Part shown: piece by piece, positions 21,080 to 31,075 of the stretch
Layout of the letters: every line of letters starts with the position of its first letter
How positions within the stretch are numbered: position 1 is the stretch's first letter
Source: Amphimedon queenslandica
Taxonomy: Eukaryota; Porifera; Demospongiae; Haplosclerida; Niphatidae
Length of the DNA stretch: 64,000 nt
Direction: 5' to 3'
NCBI RefSeq assembly: GCF_000090795.2
Contig: NW_003546388.1
Location: 131,959 to 195,958 of the forward strand
Program-made: the position numbers and the translations under genes
The notes under the pieces: model-generated
The model's input: the letters and a program-made list of their open reading frames with translations, nothing else
What the model was told of the DNA's origin: nothing
Databases searched by the model: none

Positions 21080-22920
21080 AGTAACAGTCTTTGGATTTTA
21101 TGTGTGAACTAATTAAGATTTTGTGTTAAATTGTTGTTACTATGTTTAGTATTATTACACTTACGTAATGACTTAATTTGATTTTTGTATAAAATGAGCT
21201 TATGCTCTGTACTTTTTGGTCTGTAGTTTAGTCTGTTGTTGTTTGCTGTAATATAATCTTTGATCTGAATCGATCGTATTTCCCACGGCAAGTGCATGTA
21301 TAAACTTCGGACAGCTGACAGTTTTACAAGCACAAAGAAGCTTCTAAACATGTCATTTCACCTCAGTAAATGTACATTTCTGGAAATATGGAAAGCCACA
21401 CACTCAATAATAAAGTTAATAGTAATAATTAAATTAATAACAACACATGAAACAGTTATTATAGTATGTCAATGATGCTTAGGCCTAGTATTTATAGATT
21501 ATACAGTAGCAATAGCTTAAGGCTTGACCCAAGCCTGATCTCTGCAACAGGGGGAGGTCACAACACAACCTCTAAGAGGACAACCTCTGAATAAAGGACA
21601 ATAGCTGAGATCACAAAGTGTCTGCTTCTTGAAAGTTTGACTGTAGTGCTCCCGGCCAGTCCAGAAATCCAGAGCAACACTTCGCTTGAAACAATTGTCT
21701 GAAATTTCCTTATTCAGTCACTAGTGTCCATCAACCTAAGACTTCCTTATGACTGAAACTCGTAAAACTGGTCTAAACCTTGGCTCTACATGACTGAAAT
21801 TGCCTAAACCAGTCTGTCTCAATCATTTCGATTGAAAGACTCCTGACCTGATCCAATTAGGTTGGAAACAAGCAATGCAAATATGTAATCTTTGTTTCTA
21901 AACTCTGAGACTGGATGATGAAGACTGGGTTTCATCTAAAGTGCATTGATAACTGTGATTCTTTCTGTTAGTCTTCTATGGCATAACTAAATACTTTTTC
22001 ATGTGACATCTTTAGACGTTTCAATAGATTTCCCTTGGGTGTTGAGGAATCCTTGTACAACTTTTTACATACATTACATGACACTAATTAGCCTCAAAAG
22101 GCCTTACAGAAGGAAACTTGAAGTTATGGTAAAGTGCAGCAGCCATTTTAGATCATGTGGTACTAGTAATAATTAATGCCAGTGATTTCTGCTTGAGTAT
22201 TTCATCTACTGTGTATGTATTTAATTAGTATCGTGTATATACATGTACAAACTTGTTATACTTTAATTTTAAAGTTTAATTACTATAAAGATTAATATTG
22301 AGAAGCCCAACTTCTTTTCATGTAGATATGCCTCTCCTTGTGGGTAGTGACAAAGTAACTGTATCGGCCATTTTTCATTGTCCATGTGTTTGTCAATTAA
22401 AGACTTCACCTGCTGAAGAAAAGCTTCATGCATTTTCAAATACTTGAGCCTGTGATGCCCAACTGCTGTTTCCATTCCCTTTAAGGACTCTAGTTATTGC
22501 AATGTGTAGCTTTTGCATTTGTGCAGGTCAATAAATATTGCATTACCAGCAAATCAAGTTGTCAATTATTGGTTAATTACTCCATATGCCACCTTTCTTT
22601 CTGTATAATACTTGTTATCACACTGTTCATAACACTTGTTGCTACAATACCCTTTTCAAAAACTCATCAAAGATGTATCTCCTCTGTTTATTTTTCTGTT
22701 TATACTGATAGGCTTTGTCCCTTCATCTATTGGTTTTAGGACTGCCTTGTGCTAGTACTCCTACTGGTACTCCAACCGTGCATCTAGGTGGAAAACTGGC
22801 ATGCAGAGGCTTTTGTGATTGTCACTCAATTTCTGGCCAAAACTGACTTCCTTGAAGAGAGAGAGAGGAATAAGCTCCACCTTAATCAAAGACATTATAT
22901 CCAATAATTATGCACATAAG
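21080..22920. other. No gene recognised; one common invertebrate repeat motif
   Basis: Probably includes 3' sequence of the Copia copy. Near 21570-21645, acaacctctgaataaaggac...aagtgtctgcttcttgaaag-tttgactgtag resembles a repeat seen in many invertebrate genomes. Short frames at 21109-21351 and 22269-22475 have no motif. Confidence 0.35.
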
Positions 22921-22924
22921 ACAT

Positions 22925-23700
22925 TATAAATAAATGTTTCTAATAAATAAGAAAGGTAGCATTGTCAAAGAAGTAAAGAAACAATGGTGTGGAATTCATT
23001 AATAACTATAATTAATAGTTCAATAAATAATAATAAATGTTAATTTATAACAATAATAACTATTTAATGATAAAAATAAGAAATATATGTTGCATATTTT
23101 CATTAAAATTTACATAGGTGTAATATTTGGTAAATTATTTAAATTACTAGCTCACCTTCTAAGTTACCACCAATATACTATAATCACTGAGATCATTAAG
23201 AGTTAATAATTGTTTATGTGACTTATTAACTTTTCGCATTGGTTGCTTATAGCATGTATACAAGATAATAATTGATTTATTGATCGTGCAATATGAGGTG
23301 TAATGAAATTTTGATTCTGTGTCAGCTTGATATCATTATTTCCTTTGTATTGTTTGACCTTAGGCTCAGTGTATTCCTTGAGCAGACATTAGTATTTCTT
23401 AATAATTTTACTTTTCTTTCAAGAGTGTAGTGTAATAATTAATTTCTGCAAAGTATGGTTGGAATTTTTCAGTTATTCCTTTCATTTTATATTATTTTTA
23501 TTAATGTTCATTTATAATAATGGAAGAAATAAGTATTGTTATAAATGAACTCAATGTCCTTGTTTCCTTCATTTTTGACAACCCTGTGTCTATACTTTTT
23601 ATTAATTAATAGTCCTTTCATTAATAATGACATTTTGTCTCAGTAGCTTCATTTAAAGGTTTCAAAAGATCATTAGTTCATTACTGGAAGAAAAGAATGG
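22925..23700. repeat. Foldback AT-rich element, older copy
   Basis: Left end aatgtttctaataaataaga...aagaaacaatggtgtgg and right end ...aatgtccttgtttccttc-atttttgacaaccctg are inverted relative to each other and match the ends of the element at 60675-61410. The interior is almost pure A/T. Part of the right flank (taatagtcctttcattaataatgac) also matches 61555-61580. Confidence 0.5.
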
Positions 23701-23895
23701 GACTTCAATAGGACTTTCTTTATCATGGATTATAGTTAACAATTTTTTGCAGCTCACACACAGAAATAAAAATTACTATAGTATAATGTTAAAATGATGA
23801 AGTGTTTAGCGAAGCAAATTGCTTGAATACTTGAGATTCCATCTTCCTACAATATAGATTCCAATAGTAAATCTTTTTTCTTTTATCTTCTACCA

Positions 23896-24005
23896 ACATG
23901 GAATTCCTCTGAGTTTTGGTCAAGGACAAGACAAGTGCCTTTACTATCTTCTTTAGGAGTTTAAGTTGAAAAACTAATTATTTGGGCGTGATCTATCATC
24001 CCAGA
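23896..24005 (+). repeat. Dispersed ~105-bp repeat, copy 2
   Basis: Shares gtcaaggacaagacaagtgc and aattatttgggcgtgatc with 17214-17320. Confidence 0.7.
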
Positions 24006-24035
24006 TAAAGCTATCTAGCACAAACTTCATCATTT

Positions 24036-24271
24036 GTGACCATAATTGACAAATGGTACCTCATGGCGGATAGGAAAATTGATCTTTGTAGTCTAAAAAA
24101 TCTAAATTCCTGAGCTCAATTTATCATAAAATTACTTCAGAAGATGCAAAAAGTTACTATGTAACTTTCAAAAACAATAGATGATTAACAGAGCACTCAC
24201 AGGTTGATACTTTTCATTAAAATCATGAATTTAAAAATCTGCCATAAGGTATCTTTGTCAATTATGGTCAC
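24036..24271. mobile_element. W4-TSD MITE, copy A
   Basis: 236 bp. Starts gtgaccataattgacaaatg and ends gtcaattatggtcac; inverted repeats of about 40 bp including ggtacctcatggcgg / ctgccataaggtat. Flanked by ATTT at 24032-24035 and 24272-24275. Sits just upstream of the Helitron Rep remnant. Confidence 0.9.
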
Positions 24272-26818
24272 ATTTAGTGAAGACATAAAATGAAAAATTT
24301 TAAAGAAAGAAATCATTCATATTGTTTGCACTATTACGGATAAAAAATTAACAAGGCCTTCAAAACTGGTATATATAATTAATAAAAAACATTGAGGGAC
24401 AACGTTGGTCAAATTGTTGCTGAAATGTTAGGAAAAAATAAATGTATTTGATTAAGAATTTCAAGACAATTTAAGTACCATGTTGGTTCCATTACGGGGC
24501 ACAAATTAATATTGGTTTTGGGTGAAAGGTGAAGTCAAAGCAATGATTGCTAAGCAAGGCTCACCAACACATTTCCTAACGTTAAGTAGTACTGAATACG
24601 ATTCAGCTGATATAGCGCAATAATTAAGATATGTAAATAATGCTTCACAATCATATGGTAATTCTAGATTATGTACTGCTGACCCTGTTTCAGTATTGCA
24701 ACAATTTTCATACAAATTTATGGATTTCTCCAACATGGTCATTCTCCAAAGAGGTGTGCTAGGCAAAGTAGAGCAATATTATGTCAAATGCGTGGAGCGC
24801 CTCTTTATCACACCCTCCTATCGATTGAAAATGCTCCTGTTGTCGGTATTGATCGTCCAGAAGAAGTCTGTTCTTTCATACATGACAGAATTACCTGTCA
24901 TATGCCAGATAGTAATATGTTGCCTGATTTAAACTTTTTGGTAACAAAATACCAAATGCACAAGTGCAGCAAATACTGGAAGCAAAATATCAAAGTTGGC
25001 AAGACCTATGTATCTAGATGCCAATTTGATTTTCTTAGACCAGTACGAGATAGTATTTGCATCAATGATGTGAAAGATAGCTTGAAATCATGTAATAAAA
25101 TATATCATCTGACATGAAATGAAAAAGAAGTTTGAGTCAACAACTAGAATCCTTTACTGTTAAAATTTGCAATACATACCAGAAAGGAGTCTTTCCTTAA
25201 CATAATATGTAACTAGATGTCACTAAAGTAGAAAAGAGTCATGCACAGGACTTATGGAATGAAGTGAGCAGCTGTGACAACACATACAGCAGGCTTTGGA
25301 AAAATGGACAAAAATAATTTGAGCAAAAGAAGTAGGACTATACAAAGCAAGCGATCTTCTTCTAGGTGAACGTTTATACATGAAATCAGTAATTATACAT
25401 TACATTACTGTGTAGTTGCCTCATAAGAGGAGCAGAAAAATTAAGAAAATATTCATATTTAACTAAAAGGGATTCATCTTCTAAGGATTTTTTAATCCTA
25501 GCATAATACAAGTCTTTTCTCCAACAAGACCAAATAACAAGGAAGATGTATCTATTTACAAATTTGTTGCTAATTACAAATTTTATAAAAAAGGAGAAAA
25601 TGGAGAAAGAAAAACAAACGTCGATCAAAGCTAGTCCTTCTAAACCAAACAAAATTTAATCCTACGATTTGTATTACTCTCTACAATTTTTATTTGTGCC
25701 TTTTAGGGATGAGAGCACACTCGTAATGGAAGGAGAAACAATGAAAGAAGCTTTTAGGCTCCACAGAGAAGCATCTATACATGGCATTGCGAATCATTTC
25801 AACAAACTGCAGATATTATTAGAAGCTAAATGTAATTGGAAGAAAATAGTCCATGCAAGTAATACAGATGGTTTCACTGAAGAACTTCGTGATAACAAGG
25901 AAGATGATGAGCCTCAAATACTTGATGAAACAATGGAAGCAGTAGCTGATATTACTGACATGCATATAAATGTATCTAATTTAACATAAGAGCAAAGAGA
26001 GGCAATAGTTCATGTAGATCAAAAAAATTTTTGATAAAATTAAGACTCATTTTGTTAGTCAAAAAGAACGTGAAGACTTATTTAGACAATGAGTCTTCAA
26101 GACTACTTAGATTAGATAATACCAAACTGCTAAAAATGTTTATTAGTGGTGTAGGTGGAACTGGTAAATCGTTTTTAATAGAGGCAATAAAATGCCTAGT
26201 AGATGACATATGGCATCCAAAAAGTGGCAAAATTGTGTGCTATAGTAGCACCCGAAGGTATAGCAGCATTTATTGTAGGTGGCCTAACAATGCATAATTA
26301 TTTCAGCTACCAATAGAGAATGAAGCAAAGACAGCTGGATATTGGGCTTTGAATAAGGGAGCTCAGAATAGGAACGAAATGACACTTAAAAATTTAAAAG
26401 TTATGATAGTAGACGAGGTATCTATGGTATCCAATCTAAATCTAGCATACTTACACATGCGCTTAGAAGATATATTTGGAACTGATAAATGGTTTTGATC
26501 CAAACATATTTCATTTGTAGGTGACCTTTTACAATTGCCACCAGTTAATGGTACACCAGTATTTAAAAAAATTAGCAACAAACTTGTAAAAACTAGACTT
26601 GGAACAGCAAATGCAGTTAACATATGGAAAAAAACAGTTGATAAATTAACAATGAGTGACAAAAAGGAGATGAAACTTCTTTGAGATGCTTGATTCTGTT
26701 AGGCATGTTTTTCTGACTGATGAAACTATTGATACACATAAGAGTAGCATATTTAAGGTTTCAATACAAGAAAAATATTATAAATTAAGAACTGAAGGAA
26801 CAAGTCTTCAAATTTGCC

Positions 26819-27080
26819 TACCGTATTATCTTAAATAAAAGCCCAGGTGTCTATTTCCTAAAATGGCATTTGGATCTCAAAAAAACTATCAAAAATAGAA
26901 AAAACTTTAGCCTAGAGTGGGATTCGAACCCGTAACCTCATACTTTTGACTTCTGAAGCTTCAGACACTATTCACTAGACTATTGAGTTACTCCTGTGGT
27001 ATTGTGGTGTATTTATAGCTATATTGTATTGCTACCCCAGCATTTATTCAAATGCGGCTTCTTTTTTAGGATTTATGGTA
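26819..27080. mobile_element. 262-bp TIR element inserted in the helicase
   Basis: Left end taccgtattatcttaaataa and, on the other strand, right end taccataaatcctaaaaaag form imperfect inverted repeats of about 25 bp. The helicase reads ICLP just before and, after the element, VDNCQKINELI, which are neighbours in the protein family, so the insertion is well placed. 'accgtatt...aataaa-gcc' repeats are frequent in sponge genomes. Carries a tRNA-like segment on the minus strand. Confidence 0.6.
26911..26994 (-). other. tRNA-like segment inside the TIR element
   Basis: On the minus strand it starts ggagtaactcaatagtctag (box A-like) and has gggttcgaatccc (matching the box B consensus ggttcgaancc). 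The 5' ggagt can pair with actct near the 3' end. The T-arm pairs only partly and the middle is a perfect palindrome (tctgaagcttcaga), so I do not call a functional tRNA or an anticodon. It may be a SINE-type promoter. Confidence 0.4.
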
Positions 27081-27621
27081 TTTTCTAAAGTAGACAACTG
27101 CCAAAAAATCAATGAATTAATTTTAGAAAGTCTAGTAACTGAAAAAATAGAATTAGCATGTGTTTATGTTGTTGATGAAAGTGGCAGCACAGCATAAATT
27201 GACAATAATACAGGAAAAAAATAGAAAAACTAAAAGGTAAAACAGCTTGTTTAGAAACTCCATTGTCTTTAGTTGTAGACTTTAGGTCATGCTACGACGT
27301 AATATTGATGTGACAATAGGATTAGTTAATGGTGCCACTGGTACCGTGATGGGTATTTATGCTACGCATGTATCAAATAAATTTGATCATATTGATGTAC
27401 CTTGTGACATAGAAAGGGTTACATCTAGATTTATGCCATCTAAAAATTTGTATATACATAGGAAACAGTTTCCCTTATACTTTATTATGGTATTACAATA
27501 CATAAATGTCATGGCCTCTCACTAGACACAGCAATTATTGATTTATCGACAAATGGATAGCATGTCATATGTTGCATTGTCTCGTGTACGTACATTTAAA
27601 GGATTACATTTATTATCATTT

Positions 27622-27858
27622 GTGACCATAACTGACAGAAGGTACCTTATGGCGGGTAGTGAAATTTGTCTTTCTAGCCAAAGAAATCCAACTTCCTGAG
27701 CCCCAGTTATCATAAAATTACTCCACAGGATGCAAAAAGTTACCATGAAACTTTTAGAAACAATGATTGTCTAACAAAGAACTCACAGGTTGATATTTTC
27801 CATTATAACTATCAATTTTAAAATCCGCCATAAGGGCCCTTTTGTCAATTATGGTCAC
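27622..27858. mobile_element. W4-TSD MITE, copy B
   Basis: 237 bp, gtgaccataactgacagaag ... gtcaattatggtcac, with ATTT at 27618-27621 and 27859-27862. Inserted in the helicase reading frame between ...HLLSF and FDPL...; removing the element and one ATTT gives a continuous frame. Confidence 0.93.
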
Positions 27859-27984
27859 ATTTGATCCTCTCTCAAGTAATCCATGCATTAATGAAATTAA
27901 CAGGCTGAGGAATAAGTTTCGAAAATACTTACCTCAAATCAAGAAAAGTAAAGGAAAGAAGAGAAAGATTCAAGTGACTGGTAT

Positions 27985-28800
27985 AATTGATTGTTTTAAT
28001 TAATTTAAAAGACCTAACAACCAAATTTAATGTCAAAGATGATGATACTTGTAGTATTCTGATTGTATCTTTAAAACTCTCAAACATTAAATGTAACCGA
28101 AAAATGATACAACCAATTGTGATGTAAAAAATGACCATTGTAGTAGTAGTCTGATTGTATCTATAAAACTGTCAAGCATTAAATTTAAAACAAATAATCC
28201 AAAAAAGATGATTTCATTTTTACTTATGAAGAGCCTCCCATCCCAGATATTGTGAGAAGGAGACAATGGGATTATAATCACTACCCTGGAAATGAAGAAT
28301 TTCAAAGAAAGTTGTGTGAGATTTTAAACTTAAGTTTGTCACAACTGCTAGAATCTCACTTGATAGTCAAACAACACCATTGTCAGTTGAAAGAGTTCCT
28401 AATGGTACTACTGATGTCTCTGGTAAAGTAACTGTTTATTTTATGCCTTTTCATATCTCATTACTGGGTAAATTTCTCAGCAATACGAGTTATGTAATGC
28501 AATTGTCAGTAATATGCCCAACTTTGAAGAAGAATTGTTTTTAATAGCACATCAGATATACAAGCATATATGATTGCATAAAAAAGTCCAAAATGTACAG
28601 CAATTATGTGTGGGCCACTGACAGAAATTATTACACTAACAGCAATATTAGGAACATCCATATATTCATTTTCACTACCTCCTACTTTTGTTGGCTGGCC
28701 TAGATATGGAACCCAAAGTTGATATGTCATTCCTTGTGTTATTATTAGACCTGCTTTGTATTTGAAGCATGTTGGTACTAAACATTTCTAAGCAGTTAAG
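27985..28800 (+). pseudogene. Unrecognised coding sequence downstream of the Helitron helicase, unit 1
   Basis: After the helicase C-terminus the plus strand carries coherent but interrupted frames: VKDDDTCSILIVSLKLSNIK (about 28032-28090), then a paralogous VKNDHCSSSLIVSIKLSSIK (about 28124-28185), then FTYEEPPIPDIVRRRQWDYN and HYPGNEEFQRK (about 28217-28300), VPNGTTDVSGKVTVYFMPFH (about 28398-28455), KMYSNYVWATDRNYYTN (near 28590-28640) and PTFVGWPRYGTQ (about 28681-28716), with LKHVGTKHF near 28760. The same series recurs in unit 2, which supports coding. I do not recognise the family. The position next to a Helitron helicase suggests an accessory or captured gene; this is inference. Frameshifts and stops show it is no longer functional here. 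Confidence 0.5.
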
Positions 28801-29834
28801 TATATATATCATTTCTTAACCATTAATTGTTGATGAAAGTGGGTATGGTGAATGGGAGGTCCATCATTTTAAAAACATTGGTTGCTTAAAGTGAGTTATA
28901 TCTCAATGCATGTGCAATGTGAATGATGTGTGAGTGTTGAAAACCATTGGTGCATATCCACCCAGCATTACTCAGTATTAAGAGATCTAACTCAATTCAG
29001 GAAGTGAGATTAATCAATGCATAACTGTGAATATTGACTACTTGTTGCTATAATAGACAGGGAGAGGGTGTGAAAGAGGTTTACTGTTCATTAGGCTTAG
29101 CACATAATTGTGTGCCCATCACTATGTAGGACAGAGGGTTAGGAATGGAGGAAGCTGTCATTATCAAATCTGAATCTTGTTTGTGGCTTGTACTACAAAT
29201 TAATTACGAATGACAAGTGCTTATGGATCAGGGCTCTGCTGAAAAATTTTGAAGTCCTGACAAAAAAACTTTTGAGTAACACTTACATTTGTTATCATAC
29301 ATGTAGTATTGTTCAAGCAATGATTCGGTACACATAATAATGATCATCATGCAAGTTAATGCTGCCATCAATGCTGTGCGCATTACATATATATGTAAAT
29401 GCTTGCCAGCTGATGTTGCGCATAATGCTGCAATCAATGCTGTGCACATTATTAAATTAAGGCTTGCCGGCTGATTTTGCACATTTCAATGAGCTGCCAC
29501 CAAATCTGTGCGCATATTAAATGCTTGCCAGCTGATGTTGAGCATCTTTTATTGATAATTGCTGTAAATGTGCATGTTCTCATTAACAAAAAAATGTTTG
29601 CACATTGGAAATTGTTCATGTACACAGTGTTATTTTATATTAAGCAGGTCATGAAGGTATTGTAACTGAGGATAGCATTAGTAAGCAATATTATGTCCAA
29701 AATACATGCATGCACATTTATGTATGATCCAATCAGAAACATAGTAGATGCTACCATTATCATTATTAGTTAGTATGTCACATACATACCTTTTAACTTC
29801 TCAAACAATAAATGTAAACTGAAAGATGACATGT
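28121..29834 (+). repeat. 1,714-bp tandem duplication, unit 1
   Basis: gatgtaaaaaatgacc at 28121 recurs at 29835. Later landmarks also pair up: gggattat...taccctgg (28270 / 29980), gtatggtg-atgggaggtccatc (28845 / 30513), gaggaagctgtcattatcaa (29150 / 30760), cttatggatcagggctctgc (29220 / 30828). The two units differ by many substitutions and by small indels, so the duplication is old. Confidence 0.85.
29340..29560 (+). repeat. Minisatellite, ~62-bp unit, array in unit 1
   Basis: About three units of gctgccatcaatgctgtgcg...attaa-gcttgccagctgatgttgcg. The number of units differs between the three copies of this region (29.3, 30.95 and 63.65 kb). Confidence 0.8.
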
Positions 29835-30480
29835 GATGTAAAAAATGACCAATTTAGTAGTAGCCTGATTGTATCTATAAAACTCTCAAGCATTAAAATA
29901 AAGAGAAGTAATCCAAAACAGATGATGTTGTCTTTACTAATGAAAAGCCTCCCAACCTAGATATTGTGAGGAGACAATGGGATTATGTTTATTACCCTGG
30001 CAATGAAGATTTTCAAAGAAGTTGGAGTGAGCTTTTAAACCTTAAGTTTGTAACAGCTGCTAGAATCTTACCTGGTAGTCCAACACACCATTGTCAAATG
30101 AAAGAGTTCCTAATAGTACTCTTGATGTCACTACTGATAAAAACTGTCTATTTTATGTCCTTTCATATCTCATTACTGGGTCAATTTTTTAGCATTACAA
30201 ATTACGTAAAGTATTAAATGCAACTAGATATTCAAGCTTATCTGATCATATAAATAAGTCCATAATGTATAGAAATTATGTGTGGGCCACTGACAGAGAT
30301 TATTACACTAACTGCAATGTTATGTATTGATATATTCATATTCACTAGCTCCTACTTTTGTTGCCCGGGCTAGATATGGAACCCAAACTTTATATGGCAT
30401 TTCTTGTGATACTAATACACCTTCTTTGTATTGGAAGCATGTTGGTACTAAACATTTCCAAGCAGTTAAGTCTATTAATA
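29815..30480 (+). pseudogene. Unrecognised coding sequence, unit 2
   Basis: Duplicate of the unit 1 coding stretch. The 83-codon frame 29966-30217 starts MRRQWDYVYYPGNEDFQRSW and continues LNLKFVTAARILPGSP. Further on, in other frames, YVWATDRDYYTN-like and PTFVARARYGTQ-like residues occur near 30280-30380. Some positions kept in unit 2 are broken in unit 1 and the reverse. Family unknown. Confidence 0.5.
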
Positions 30481-31075
30481 TGTCTTAAGCATTGATTGTC
30501 AATAGAAGGTGGGTATGGTGTATGGGAGGTCCATCATCTGAAAAACATTAGTTGTTTAATGTGACTTGTATTTTACTGCATGTGCAAAATGAATGATGTG
30601 TGTGTTTGCAAACCAGTGGTGCATATCCACCCAGTATTGCTCAGTATGAAGAGCAAGAGTTTTACTGTTCATTAGAGTTTTACTGTTCATTAGAGTTTTG
30701 CATTGATTCAAATGTGTGACTATCATTTAATGTATGACAGAGGGTGAGGAAGGGAGGAAGCTGTCATTATCAAATCTGGATCTTGTTTCTGGCTTGTACT
30801 ACATGTTTATTGCAAATAACTGGTGCTTATGGATCAGGGCTCTGCTGAAAAAATTTGAAGTCCTACATAAAAAAAATTTTTGAGTAACATTAAAAGTTGT
30901 TATCTTACATTTAGCTTCATTCAAGCTGTACAAATAATAATGATCATCATGCATGTTAATTCTGTCATCAATGCTGTGTGCATTACATGTATGTAAATGC
31001 TTGCCAGCTCATGTCGTGCAGAATGCTGCCATCAATGCTGTGTCCATTATTAAGTTAATGCTTGCCATTGTTGGA
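29835..31075 (+). repeat. 1,714-bp tandem duplication, unit 2 (cut short)
   Basis: Matches unit 1 up to the minisatellite at 30945-31075 (about two units), then ends where the minus-strand gene of 31.1-34.2 kb begins. A 19-bp tandem repeat (gttttactgttcattagag) is near 30658-30697. Confidence 0.8.

Larger units (their letters stand above)
24280..28000 (+). pseudogene. Helitron Rep nuclease and Pif1-like helicase
   Basis: Rolling-circle transposase-helicase of a Helitron. Rep part: KAMIAKQGSPTHFLTLSSTE (from about 24537), YGNSRLCTADPVSVLQQFS, then the HUH site at 24791-24811, which reads RGAPLYH where the family has RGAPHxH, so the first catalytic histidine is lost. ENAPVVGIDRPEEV and YQMHKCSKYW follow. 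The linker has YKFVANYKFYKKGENGER (about 25555-25605) and FVPFRDESTLVMEGE (about 25685-25735). Pif1 helicase: Walker A GVGGTGKS (26148-26171), Walker B VMIVDEVSMV (about 26400-26430), GDLLQLPPV (about 26520-26547), MLRRNIDVTIGLVNGATGTV (27289-27348), TIHKCHGLSLD (about 27497-27528) and SRVRTFKGLHLLSF (to 27620). It is interrupted by a TIR element (26819-27080) and a MITE (27622-27858), then resumes FDPLSSN...EINRLRNKF to about 27980. Numerous stops. Confidence 0.9.

Noticed and set aside
26911-26994. A functional tRNA gene on the minus strand
   Set aside because: Box B is perfect but the T-arm and acceptor do not fold fully and there is no clear anticodon loop; kept only as a tRNA-like segment in a TIR element.
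29340-29560. CRISPR-like array
   Set aside because: Units are directly adjacent, ~62 bp and diverged, with no unique spacers; the context is eukaryotic.
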